Source of the DNA: Bradyrhizobium liaoningense
GTDB taxonomy: Bacteria > Pseudomonadota > Alphaproteobacteria > Rhizobiales > Xanthobacteraceae
Direction of reading: 5' to 3'
NCBI RefSeq assembly: GCF_018130825.1
Contig: NZ_JAFCJS010000002.1
Coordinates: forward strand, 124,001 to 188,000
DNA: 64,000 nt
A model generated the notes under the pieces. The model did not search any database. It was not told where the DNA came from and worked only from the letters and a program-made list of their open reading frames with translations. Every line of letters starts with the position of its first letter. Position 1 is the stretch's first letter. The translations under genes were made by a program, and so were the position numbers. Of the stretch, positions 35,201-43,223 are shown one piece after another.

Positions 35201-35597
35201 CGCGCGATTTTACATGTGCGCGTCCGACTCGATGATGCGCGACGTCAGGGATGGCCTGAAAGCTCGGGGCGTACCGGATTTCGAGATTTTTTCCGAACGG
35301 TTCCACTCGCCTGTCCTGGCGATGCCGGACGATCAATCGCCCCGACGGATCACTTTTGTCCGCTCCGGAAAAACTGTGACCTGGCTTCCGCAAAATCCGG
35401 CAGGCGGCATTTTGGCTGTAGCGGAACAAGCGGGTCTTTCGCTGCCGAGCGGATGTCGCGTCGGCCAATGCGAAAATTGTTGTGTGTCCATCAAGGAGGG
35501 CCGCGTACGTCATCTGATCGACAGCCCTGATTTGGAAGAAGGGCACTGTCTAACCTGTCAGGCGATTCCTCTGACCGATCTCATTTTAGATGCCTAG
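32280..35597 (+). CDS. Molybdopterin oxidoreductase fused to FAD/NAD reductase and [2Fe-2S] ferredoxin
   Basis: An 1105-residue three-part fusion. Residues 1-60 carry a [4Fe-4S] site (C10, C13, C17, C44), followed by a bis-molybdopterin oxidoreductase domain to about 740. C143 in STEICNWHKD is the probable Mo ligand, as in the polysulfide/thiosulfate reductase-like branch. Residues about 775-1000 are a ferredoxin-NADP reductase-type module (FAD motif RCYSLIG at 824, nucleotide motif AGGIGITPFLSY). Residues about 1020-1105 are a plant-type ferredoxin with C1059, C1064, C1067 and a last cysteine at 1093. No signal peptide, so cytoplasmic. The enzyme should pass electrons between NAD(P)H and the Mo site in one chain. 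Substrate unknown; assimilatory nitrate reductase is one alternative. Confidence 0.85.
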   Translation: MPTIEKPGFCTLCRSRCGTINVIENDRLVAVRPDPSHPTGKALCPKGRAAPEIAHSARRLKTPLRRTAPKGAANPGFVPITWDEALTEIADKLARYRAETGPESVAFAITSGSSSSTSDSLDWIQRFVRGFGSPNTVFSTEICNWHKDHAHAFTFGCGLPPADYRHSDLILLWGHNPANVWLAQAEAIAEARKKGARLVAIDPRRNGSSRDADLWLRIRPGTDAALALGLARWLIVNRAYDAEFVRHWTNAAFLVREDDGRFLRPADVGLSGEGYLVWSSRSDQLAAAEDGLTEAALEGCFEIAAADRTIACRTAFDHYFGATQAYDPATVEQITGIPAAEVEQLARAIADAKSICYHGWTGVGQHTNASQTERAIATLYALTGHFDAPGGNVRMPALPAPALHSISMIEPETRVRALGLAERPLGPPADGWITSTDFYDAALIGKPYRIRALFAFGSNMLVSHPAPDRGREALKALDFQVHCDLFLNPTAEMADIVLPVSSPWEHEALRLGFEISPEAQELVQLRNPMIPRQGDARSDMWIVFQLARRLDMGELFFDGDIEKGFAHLLAPLGLTLKALRAAPEGIRVPLKHDHRKYRRSGFATQTGKAELYSELLHRYGYPAVPRFVEPAEHRNDSFPLTLFSANSGHFCHSQHRGIIALRRKRVEPTAEIHPALARRKGIDAGAWMTVCTRKGRIRMRAAFNDALAEDVVASDYGWWQPSPDLGLPGYLPDGTLPIGSSFNAVISEDERDPLSGALALRSFACDVECCENRAWAGWRSFAVAGRREITGDVVELTLRPSDGGLLAPFRPGQYVGFRVEGASRCYSLIGAAIAEPDAYRIAVRHIEGGLVSGAIRSRLAPGDHVELEAPRGGFVLPLRNEFPIVLIAGGIGITPFLSYLETLQSDSDEPEITLHYGCRRGSSQPFRERLEVLRQRLPNLTVITYLSQPTDNDRFDREGRFTAYDIEPDLLRRRARFYMCASDSMMRDVRDGLKARGVPDFEIFSERFHSPVLAMPDDQSPRRITFVRSGKTVTWLPQNPAGGILAVAEQAGLSLPSGCRVGQCENCCVSIKEGRVRHLIDSPDLEEGHCLTCQAIPLTDLILDA

Positions 35598-35607
35598 TGG
35601 ATGAAAT

Positions 35608-35630
35608 GCAGCGTCGTACAAGCACGCTGC
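35608..35630. terminator. Hairpin between convergent genes
   Basis: GCAGCGT (35608-35614) pairs with ACGCTGC (35624-35630) around a nine-base loop. It lies between the convergent ends of the molybdopterin fusion (35597) and hydantoinase A (35679), where a bidirectional terminator is expected. No T-run follows on either strand, so intrinsic termination is not certain. Confidence 0.45.
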
Positions 35631-35678
35631 CTGAAGAATCTCTCGAATTCGTAACGGCTACGATCAGAGAATGTCGGA

Positions 35679-37757
35679 TCAGGCCGCTCCACTTTCCGAG
35701 CCGGTCATCGGCGCATGACCCCGGACGACGAGCTGACCCGTCTCGTCGCGAGTGAACATCTGGTCAGGCGGCACGAACGTTGTCGTCGTGGCTTCTTCGA
35801 CGAGCGCCGGGCCCGGAGTCAGCGATCCGATCGGAAGTAGGTTTCGGTCATAGACGTTGCAGGCGACCCAATCATTCTCCCTTGCCAGGAAAATGAAGCG
35901 TTGGCCCTTGAGAGCGTTGTCGAGCGTATCTTGCGGGTTGCCCTGGATCTTCGGCAGGGCGATCACTTCGCTGAGCATCTCGGTCTGCAGATGAAGCGTC
36001 GTGATCTCGGCTGTTGCGGTCATCAACGCGAACGAAAATGCCTTCTGATGGGTGGCATGGAAACTGGACAATAATTCCTCGGCGCTGCCGCCGGAAATGG
36101 TCACGGAGACGCTATGCTCTTGGCCTCTATATCGCATCTCGGCATAATGATGGAATTTCAATCTGGCTGTGCTGGTTCCGGCGAAATATTCGATGGCCTC
36201 CTGTTCGAGCTCCGCAAACAATTGCGCAATCGAATCCATTTCATGCTCGCTGACCGTCTTTAACACTGTCCGCCTGATGTCAGCGCGCGGCCGCGCAGCA
36301 AGCATTCCCCAGGCCGAAAAGATACCGGGATGCGTGGGAATCACGGTCCGTTTGGCATTCAGTTCTCGCCCGAGGCTGGCAGCCAGCAACGGTCCCGCGC
36401 CTCCGGATACGATCAAAACGAGATCGCGCGGATCGTGTCCCCGCTGTATGGTGATCAACTTCAGTGCGTTGATCATGGACTCTTCGGTCACCTTGACGAT
36501 CGCGAGCGCGGCCTGTTCGACGGGGAGCTTCATCGGCAGGGAGACACGGGCGATCGCCGCACGCGCACGATCGACGTCGAGCGGCATGCGGCCGTCGGCG
36601 AAGGTGAGCGGGTCCAGAATTCCGAGAGCCAGTTTGGCGTCCGTCACCGTCGGGTCGGCGCCACCTCTGCCGTAACAGGCAGGTCCTGGGTTCGATCCCG
36701 CGCTTTGAGGGCCGACCCGCAGCCTGCCGCTCGAGTCGAGCCAGGCTATCGAGCCCCCGCCGGCGCCGACCTCTACGATATCAACGACCGGGACTTGAAT
36801 GGTGTAACCAGGGGAGCTTCGGGTCTTCTCGAGGCGATATTCTGCGTCGACCTTGGGCTGTCCCGCCTTGATCAGGGAGCATTTCGCGGTCGTGCCGCCG
36901 ACGTCCAGGTACAGAATATCGGTTTCGCCGATCTCCGATCCGATACGCGCCGCGCCGGCCACGCCGCCGGATGGACCGGATTCGACCAGTGTGAGGGGAG
37001 CTGTTACCACCTGTTCGAAGCTTGCGACGCCGCCGTTCGATTGCATCGCATAGGTGGGGCAATTTATCCCCTTCCTTTCCAGCGCGGTACCGAGGTTGTC
37101 GAAGTAATTTCTGATGATGGGCTGAACATAGGCATTGAGCGCGACCGTGTTGGATCGCTCGTATTCGCGCCACTGCCGCGAGATTTCGTGGCTGGCACAA
37201 ACTGAAATCCCAGGCAGCTCCTTGCGCAGCAGTTCCGCGCATTGCTTCTCGTGGGCGGGATTGGCGTAGCTATGAAGGAAGATGATCGCGACAGCAGCAA
37301 CCTGCTGCTCGCGGCATTGCCGGGCGCAGCGCGCGACATCTTCCTGGTCCAAGGTGTGCAGGACCTCGCCTGACGCGCTCATGCGCTCTCGCACTTCGAA
37401 CCGCAGATGGCGCGGTACGAAGGGCGCCGGAGTCCTGGTACGCAAATTATACAGATCGGGTCGGTTGCCCCTGCCGATTTCGAGCACGTCACGGAAACCA
37501 GCCGTCGTAATCAGCGCAGTCTTGACGCCTTTGCGCTCGGTTATGGCGTTGATGACGGTTGTGCCGCCGTGAACGAAGAAGCCGATGGCGTCGACGCCCA
37601 ATCCGGATCGCTCGGCCATGGCGATGGTGTCTAGTACCCCGACGGATTGATCATCGACGGTTGTCAGGCTCTTCGAGAAGACGACTGCACCACTGGTGTC
37701 GTCATAGGCGATCAGGTCGGTAAAAGTGCCGCCCACATCCGTGGCAAGGCGAATCAT
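35679..37757 (-). CDS. hyuA: Hydantoinase/oxoprolinase subunit A (pair 2)
   Basis: A 692-residue HyuA-type subunit: LATDVGGTFTDLIAYDDTSG at the N-terminus, YLDVGGTTAKCSLIK and IVEVGAGGGSIAWLDSSGR in the middle, IVSGGAGPLLAASLGREL later. The start at 37757 is chosen because AGGGG lies upstream and the gene then follows hyuB by 22 bases; the frame extends to 37811 but that would overlap hyuB. It is the last gene of the long minus-strand array; the order is B then A, the reverse of pairs 1 and 3. Confidence 0.9.
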   Translation of the reverse strand: MIRLATDVGGTFTDLIAYDDTSGAVVFSKSLTTVDDQSVGVLDTIAMAERSGLGVDAIGFFVHGGTTVINAITERKGVKTALITTAGFRDVLEIGRGNRPDLYNLRTRTPAPFVPRHLRFEVRERMSASGEVLHTLDQEDVARCARQCREQQVAAVAIIFLHSYANPAHEKQCAELLRKELPGISVCASHEISRQWREYERSNTVALNAYVQPIIRNYFDNLGTALERKGINCPTYAMQSNGGVASFEQVVTAPLTLVESGPSGGVAGAARIGSEIGETDILYLDVGGTTAKCSLIKAGQPKVDAEYRLEKTRSSPGYTIQVPVVDIVEVGAGGGSIAWLDSSGRLRVGPQSAGSNPGPACYGRGGADPTVTDAKLALGILDPLTFADGRMPLDVDRARAAIARVSLPMKLPVEQAALAIVKVTEESMINALKLITIQRGHDPRDLVLIVSGGAGPLLAASLGRELNAKRTVIPTHPGIFSAWGMLAARPRADIRRTVLKTVSEHEMDSIAQLFAELEQEAIEYFAGTSTARLKFHHYAEMRYRGQEHSVSVTISGGSAEELLSSFHATHQKAFSFALMTATAEITTLHLQTEMLSEVIALPKIQGNPQDTLDNALKGQRFIFLARENDWVACNVYDRNLLPIGSLTPGPALVEEATTTTFVPPDQMFTRDETGQLVVRGHAPMTGSESGAA

Positions 37758-37779
37758 GCCGTGGACCCCTGGCCAAGCG

Positions 37780-39471
37780 TCATTGCTGTCTTCCGTAAAT
37801 GCGCTGTGCATCTTCCCGCGAGATCAGTCCGCTCTCGATGTCGGCTGTCACCATTGCGGGGGCCCGGTCCGATGGTGCTCCCCAACCGCCGCCGCCGCCC
37901 GTCACGATCTTGATACGGTCGCCCTGGCCAACGGGTTTGGTCGGCGATCGTCCGAGCTTCAAGACGCCTCCGTCGGGCTTCACGATTTCAAGATAGTTGA
38001 CCGATCCGCACTTGCCGCCGTCCATTGGCCATGGCGGCGTGACCGTCCGCCCAAAGCCGCAATAGACCTCGGCGCGCTCGGCCAGGATCCGATATTCCCT
38101 CACCAGACCGTATCCGCCACGAAAGCGGCCGGCACCGACACCGCCTTCGACATTGAAGCCGTAGCGTTCGACCAGCAGCGGAAACTTGGCTTCGATCAGT
38201 TCGACGGAATAGTTGTAAGTATCGCCGTCGGTCAGCGCGATCAGCGCATTGGCGCCGTCCCTGTCGTGACAAGCGCCCCAGCCTCCGTGCTCGGGTTCGA
38301 TATGGACGAACAAGTCGCCGGCTTCATCATGTCCGGCGATGTAGGTGACACAGAGACTGGTATAGGAGCCGGCAGAAAATCGTTCGGGCAGGATCGGCGC
38401 CAGCGCCTTCCAGACCAGCTCGGAGGCATGCACTGACCCTTCATAATACCAGCCGGTCGGAGACGGTCGCTCGGCGGTAAACAGCGTGCCCTGCGGGGCC
38501 GAGATCGACAATGGGCGAAACCAACCTTCGTTCGAGGGTTCGTGGGGCGCGACCAGGGCTTTGAAGACGGTCTTCACTGCGGAGTGCAGTGCGCCGCGGG
38601 CGCAGTTGATCGGACCGGCGCATGCCGAGGGGCAGTCCGTGAAGTCGACCTCCATGCAGTCACCTGCGATACGGACCGCAACCCTGACCTCGATGGGAAG
38701 CGGACTGACGCCATCGCCGTCGATCACGTCGGTGGCGATGTATTCGCCATTCGGCAGCGATCGGATGAGTTCCCTGGCTCTGGTCTCAGAATCTCGCAGC
38801 AACTGATCGAACGAAGCGAGCAGTGTGTCGGCACCGTATCGGCCGACCACCTCCTGCAGCCTCTGGTCCGCGATCTGGACGGTGGCGAGCTGGGCATGGA
38901 GGTCGCCAATAGCCATGTCGGGAAGCCGGACGTTCTCGCGGATGATTTCGACGATGCTCTCGACCAATTGATCTCTTTCGGTGATCTTCACGCAGGGCAG
39001 TCGCAGCCCTTCCTGAAAGATCGAGGTCGCATCGGGCGGCAGGCTTCCCGGAATCGCGCCGCCGACGTCCAGCCAATGCGCGACATTGATGGCAAACGCG
39101 ATCAGTCGACCTTCGGCGAACACCGGACGCACCATCGCGAAATCACAGGCATGGGTGCCGCCGCGAAAAGGGTCGTTGGTGACGATCACATCGCCGGGAA
39201 AAATCGACGTGCCGAACCGGTCGATGACGCTGCGGATCTGCGCGCCGAACGTTCCGGTAAACAGCGTAATCCCGTTGGTCTGGGCGATGAGCTCGCCGTG
39301 CGCATTGCAGATGCCGCATGCGAAATCCAGCACCTCGTAGATCACCGGGCTCATGCTGGTCTTCGTCATCACGATCGCCATTTCATCGACGACGGAGAGC
39401 AGCTTGCCCTGGATGATTTCGTGCGTGACCGGATCGAACGACGCGGCAGAATCGATGGTTTCAATGGCCAA
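37780..39471 (-). CDS. hyuB: Hydantoinase/oxoprolinase subunit B (pair 2)
   Basis: A 563-residue HyuB-type subunit. It contains DPVTHEIIQGKLLSVVDEMA, VTNDPFRGGTHACDFAMV, VEGGVGAGRFRGGYG and the C-terminal VTGGGGGWGAPSDR. The start is a TTG at 39471, six bases after the stop of the molybdenum hydroxylase large subunit, so it is cotranscribed with it. It pairs with the A subunit downstream. Confidence 0.9.
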   Translation of the reverse strand: MAIETIDSAASFDPVTHEIIQGKLLSVVDEMAIVMTKTSMSPVIYEVLDFACGICNAHGELIAQTNGITLFTGTFGAQIRSVIDRFGTSIFPGDVIVTNDPFRGGTHACDFAMVRPVFAEGRLIAFAINVAHWLDVGGAIPGSLPPDATSIFQEGLRLPCVKITERDQLVESIVEIIRENVRLPDMAIGDLHAQLATVQIADQRLQEVVGRYGADTLLASFDQLLRDSETRARELIRSLPNGEYIATDVIDGDGVSPLPIEVRVAVRIAGDCMEVDFTDCPSACAGPINCARGALHSAVKTVFKALVAPHEPSNEGWFRPLSISAPQGTLFTAERPSPTGWYYEGSVHASELVWKALAPILPERFSAGSYTSLCVTYIAGHDEAGDLFVHIEPEHGGWGACHDRDGANALIALTDGDTYNYSVELIEAKFPLLVERYGFNVEGGVGAGRFRGGYGLVREYRILAERAEVYCGFGRTVTPPWPMDGGKCGSVNYLEIVKPDGGVLKLGRSPTKPVGQGDRIKIVTGGGGGWGAPSDRAPAMVTADIESGLISREDAQRIYGRQQ

Positions 39472-39477
39472 AATGCG

Positions 39478-41853
39478 TCACTTTCGATTCGGTGCAGCCG
39501 TGCCGTGGGGTCGTACCAGATTGTCGACCCAGGCCTCGGCGATGTGGGGGAGGCTGAGCTCACCCTTGCGGTCGAGCAGCAGTTCGAGCACCCGCGGCGG
39601 CGTCAGCGGCAGTTCCTGGACACGCTTTCCGGTTGCGTTCGCCACCGCGCAGGCGATGGTCGCGCCGACGTTCAGGATCGGCACCTCTCCGGCACCTTTG
39701 GTGCCGAGCGGCCCGACCGACGGCGCGCCTTCGTACAGGCTGATCTCGACCGGCACGACGTCGAGCGCCAGCGGCAGGCGGTACGTCTCGAAGCCGTTCT
39801 GGCAGACGCGTCCATTTGTACCGATCGTCACCTCTTCGTGCAGGGCATAACCCAGGCCTTGCACGACGCCGCCCTGAATCTGGCCATGGATCGCGCGCGG
39901 ATTCAACGCGCGGCCGACATCCTGCACGACGCGATAGTTCAGCACCTCGACATGTCCCGTGTCGGGATCGACGGCGACATCACAGTCATGGACCGCGAAC
40001 ACCGGGATATCGATCGCGTCGATGAAGTGTCCGGCGACACAACCGGGCATCGCCGGCACGCCGGCGCCCGTGAAGGCGCCAGTGCCGGAAACCGGACCGA
40101 GTTGGGCCTGTGCGCGGGTTGCGACGTCAGCGATCGTACGACCAGAGCCGGGCGCGCCGGCGATCTCGATCCGCCCCCGGCGCATCATGAGGTCCTCGGG
40201 CGCCGCTTCGATCATCTCCGAGGCGACCTTCAGCAGCTTGGTTCGCACCTCGTGCGCTGCCGAAAGGCTCGCCGCGCCGAGCGACACTGTGGTGCGACCG
40301 CCGCCGACACCGACGTCGTAGCCGGCCGCGTCGGTATCGGCCGCGCGCACCACGACGTCGTCGGGCTCGAGGCCGAGCGTGCCGGCGACGATCTGGGGAA
40401 GGCTCTGCATCATCGAGCCGGAACCGATCTCGACACCCGATGTCACGAGCGTGGCTGTCCCGTCGGCGTTCATGTTGACGGTCGCGGCTGAGGGGCCGAC
40501 GAACACGAACCAGGTGCCGACCGTGGTGGCGCGTCCGAACAATCGGCCATCGGCCAGCGTGTGGGAGGGCGCGGCCGCTTCGCGCAGCGTATCCATCCGG
40601 TCGAGCATCGGGCCGAGCACGTTGCCCTCGAACACCTGGCCGGTGGCGCCGAGGTCGCCGTCGCCGAGCACGTTGCGGCGGCGGAAGGAGAGGGGATCCA
40701 TGCCGATCCGCGCTGCGATCTCGTCGGTGTGCCGCTCCAGCGCGAAGGTGCAATAGACGCCATTGCAGCAGCGGAAGGCACCGTTCGGTGCGGTGTTGGT
40801 GTAGACCGCGCGCGAGACCAGGCGCGTCGACCCGAGCCGGTAGTTTCCGCCAAGCGTATGGGCGGTCATGGTGGTCAGGAAGATCTGCTCGCCGCCATAG
40901 GCGCCGCAATCCATCAGGACGACCGCCTCGCGTCCGACGATCTCGCCATCGCCCGTCACCGCCGAGCGAATGCGAATCTCGGCGTTCTCGCGGAACAGGC
41001 AGGTCAGCATCTCCTCTTCGCGCGAATTGATAAGCCGCACCGGTTGTCCGCTGGCGCGAGCGAGCAGGGCCGCGAATGGTTCGATGGCGAGATCGAATTT
41101 GAGGCCGAAGGCCCCGCCCACCGGCGGCACTGTGACCCGCACTCGCGAGGGAGCAACGCCGAGGATCCGCGCGGTCGCATTGCGGATGGTCCAGGGAACC
41201 TGGGTCGAGGTCTCGATATGGAATCGTCCGTCCTCATAGCTCGCGATGACAGCGCGCGGCTCGAAAGCGACATGGTTCTGGCGGCCAACGCGAAAACTGC
41301 TCTCGACGATCTCGACGTCGGGCCTTGCGAAGGCGGCGTCGACGTCGCCGCGGATCACCGTTGCCTCCCAGGCCACGTTGCCCGCCCGCGCGCCGCCTTC
41401 AAACAGCACCTCGTAGTCGCGCCAGTCGGGATGAACCAGCGGCGCGGCCGGTGCGAGGGATTCCGCCATGGTGAGCACTGCCGGCAGCCGCGCGATCTCG
41501 ACATCGATCGCCGCAAGCGCAGCCTGCGCCTGTGCAAGCGTGTCGGCTGCGATCGCCGCCAGCGGCTCGCCGTCATAGCGGATCACGTCGCGGGCAAATA
41601 GCGGGTGGTCGGCGATACCGATCCCGATCTTGCCGGGGGCATCCGCCGCGGTGACGATCGCGCGCACGCCGGGCATGCGCGCGGCGCGCGACGTGTCGAG
41701 GTGGACGATGCGCCCCGAGGCCACGTTGGCGCGCAGTACAGCGGCGTGCAGCATCCCGGGCAGGTAGCGATCCATGGTGTAGCGCGTCCGGCCGCGCAGC
41801 TTGTCACGCGCATCGCGGCGGCGGAAATCCATGGTGGCAGCGATTTCGGACAT
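39478..41853 (-). CDS. Molybdenum hydroxylase large subunit (xanthine dehydrogenase family)
   Basis: A 791-residue Mo-cofactor subunit of a three-component hydroxylase (CoxL/XdhB-like). Visible blocks are GRTRYTMDRYLPGMLHAAVL, FEPRAVIASYEDG, VPPVGGAFGLKFDL, NGAFRCCNGVYCTFALER, GVGGGRTTVS and a C-terminal KGAGEVPILNVGATIACAVA with the catalytic glutamate. The active-site loop is not AYRCSFR, so it is not a form I CO dehydrogenase. Such enzymes hydroxylate N-heterocycles or aldehydes. The start at 41853 is preferred for its GAGGG site; an ATG at 41871 overlaps the small subunit stop as ATGA. Followed by hyuB and hyuA, which could open the lactam it generates. Confidence 0.88.
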   Translation of the reverse strand: MSEIAATMDFRRRDARDKLRGRTRYTMDRYLPGMLHAAVLRANVASGRIVHLDTSRAARMPGVRAIVTAADAPGKIGIGIADHPLFARDVIRYDGEPLAAIAADTLAQAQAALAAIDVEIARLPAVLTMAESLAPAAPLVHPDWRDYEVLFEGGARAGNVAWEATVIRGDVDAAFARPDVEIVESSFRVGRQNHVAFEPRAVIASYEDGRFHIETSTQVPWTIRNATARILGVAPSRVRVTVPPVGGAFGLKFDLAIEPFAALLARASGQPVRLINSREEEMLTCLFRENAEIRIRSAVTGDGEIVGREAVVLMDCGAYGGEQIFLTTMTAHTLGGNYRLGSTRLVSRAVYTNTAPNGAFRCCNGVYCTFALERHTDEIAARIGMDPLSFRRRNVLGDGDLGATGQVFEGNVLGPMLDRMDTLREAAAPSHTLADGRLFGRATTVGTWFVFVGPSAATVNMNADGTATLVTSGVEIGSGSMMQSLPQIVAGTLGLEPDDVVVRAADTDAAGYDVGVGGGRTTVSLGAASLSAAHEVRTKLLKVASEMIEAAPEDLMMRRGRIEIAGAPGSGRTIADVATRAQAQLGPVSGTGAFTGAGVPAMPGCVAGHFIDAIDIPVFAVHDCDVAVDPDTGHVEVLNYRVVQDVGRALNPRAIHGQIQGGVVQGLGYALHEEVTIGTNGRVCQNGFETYRLPLALDVVPVEISLYEGAPSVGPLGTKGAGEVPILNVGATIACAVANATGKRVQELPLTPPRVLELLLDRKGELSLPHIAEAWVDNLVRPHGTAAPNRK

Positions 41854-41867
41854 GGGGTAGCCCTCGA

Positions 41868-42326
41868 TCATTTTGCGGCAAGTGCGGACAGCGCAGCGTC
41901 GACGATGCGCTCATACCCGGTGCAACGGCAGATGTTGCCGCTCAGCGCAGCGCGGACGTCGTCGCGCGTTGCTTCCGGGGAGGTCGCCAGAAGATGTGTC
42001 AGGGTCACCACCATGCCCGGGAAGCACATGCCGCATTGGACTGCATCGCAGGCTTCGAGCGCGACCTGGATTGCGGTCGGCGCACCTCCAGTGCCAAGAC
42101 CTTCGACGGTCCGGATATCAGAACCTTCGGCAAGCGCTGCCGGAATCAGGCATGATGGGGTCGGTTTGTCGTCGACCAGCACCATGCAGGCACCGCAAAA
42201 GCCTTCGCGGCACACCGGCTTGGTGCCGGTGAGATAGAATTCCTCGCGCAGGATGTCGACCAGTGGAGTTACGGGATCGGCGGCTGATGCGCGGCGGTCA
42301 CCATTCACGGTCAGGCTCAGGGCCAT
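41868..42326 (-). CDS. Molybdenum hydroxylase [2Fe-2S] small subunit
   Basis: A 152-residue iron-sulfur subunit (CoxS-like) with two clusters. The ferredoxin-type site is CREGFCGACMVLVDD with a fourth cysteine in TPSCLIP, and the second site is QCGMCFPGM plus GNICRCTGYERI. It carries electrons from the Mo subunit to the flavin subunit. The start at 42326 is chosen because GGAGGTG lies just upstream; the frame reaches 42341. Confidence 0.92.
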   Translation of the reverse strand: MALSLTVNGDRRASAADPVTPLVDILREEFYLTGTKPVCREGFCGACMVLVDDKPTPSCLIPAALAEGSDIRTVEGLGTGGAPTAIQVALEACDAVQCGMCFPGMVVTLTHLLATSPEATRDDVRAALSGNICRCTGYERIVDAALSALAAK

Positions 42327-42347
42327 GTTCACCTCCAGCAATCTCGT

Positions 42348-43223
42348 TCAGGCGCCAAGCGCCGTGGCAGTCGCTCGCCGGACGAGGCCAGGCAGTACGC
42401 TGACGCGATACCATGGGGGAGCCTCGACGCTGTCGCGGCCGGCGAATTCATCAGCCAGATCGGCGGCGATATCCGCGGCCCGCGAGGGGTCGAGTAGGCG
42501 GTCAAGCAGAGCCGTTTCGAGCCGTTCCCAGCGGCGTGCGATCGTTTCGACCGAACCGATCGCGATCCGCGCCGCGCGTACATGGTTCGTCGCATCGACA
42601 TCCAGGGACAGGCTCACGATGGCGACTGGATAGTCGCCAGCCTTACGTAATGGCAGTCGCGCATGCGCAGTCTTGTGCCGGGATCGCGGCACCACGATCT
42701 TGGTAAGCAGCCGGCCTGGTGCCAATGCCGATCGCTGCGCCAAGAACGCCTCGAGGCTCATGCGTTCGTGGCCGCTTCGGCTCGAGACCTCAATTTGGGC
42801 ATCGAGGCAGAGCAGGGCGGGCACGCAATCTGCCGCGGAAAAGTCCGATGTCGCCAGATTACCGCCGATCGTTGCCATCGCGCGGATCGCCGGGTTCGCA
42901 GAGCGGCCCGCGGCCGCCGTGAGGACCGCGAACTCGGGCAGATCGGCCAAAGCCGAGGCCAGTGCGGCGTGCGTGACTGCTGCACCGATTTCGATCGCAT
43001 CGGGGCCGATCCGAATCTCGGTCAGCTCGGGAATTTTCCCGATCGCAACATAGCAGCCCTTGAGCGGTTGATGCCGGATCGGCGCGCGCATGATCCAGGT
43101 GCCCCCGGCAAAGGCCGCGCCTTCCGGGCCGTAGTCGTTCAGCGCGTCGAGGGCGGCGGCCAATGACGATGCGATATGGAATGTTCCAGTCGCATTGCCT
43201 TGTGCGGGAGTACAAGTTGTCAT
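42348..43223 (-). CDS. Molybdenum hydroxylase FAD subunit
   Basis: A 291-residue FAD-binding subunit (CoxM-like). The flavin motifs are AAFAGGTWIMR and ATIGGNLATSDFSAADCVPAL. It accepts electrons from the iron-sulfur subunit encoded next. ATGA overlap at 43220-43223 with the upstream permease gene shows that the hydroxylase and importer are one transcription unit. The large open frame back to 43520 is an overlap shadow. Confidence 0.9.
   Translation of the reverse strand: MTTCTPAQGNATGTFHIASSLAAALDALNDYGPEGAAFAGGTWIMRAPIRHQPLKGCYVAIGKIPELTEIRIGPDAIEIGAAVTHAALASALADLPEFAVLTAAAGRSANPAIRAMATIGGNLATSDFSAADCVPALLCLDAQIEVSSRSGHERMSLEAFLAQRSALAPGRLLTKIVVPRSRHKTAHARLPLRKAGDYPVAIVSLSLDVDATNHVRAARIAIGSVETIARRWERLETALLDRLLDPSRAADIAADLADEFAGRDSVEAPPWYRVSVLPGLVRRATATALGA

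Noticed and set aside
38542-40491. A 649-codon open frame on the plus strand
   Set aside because: Antisense to hydantoinase B and the molybdenum hydroxylase large subunit, both clearly real.
39478-43223. Carbon monoxide dehydrogenase (CoxMSL)
   Set aside because: Subunit order M-S-L fits, but the large subunit lacks the AYRCSFR active-site loop of form I CO dehydrogenase, and the surrounding genes concern nitrogen compounds.
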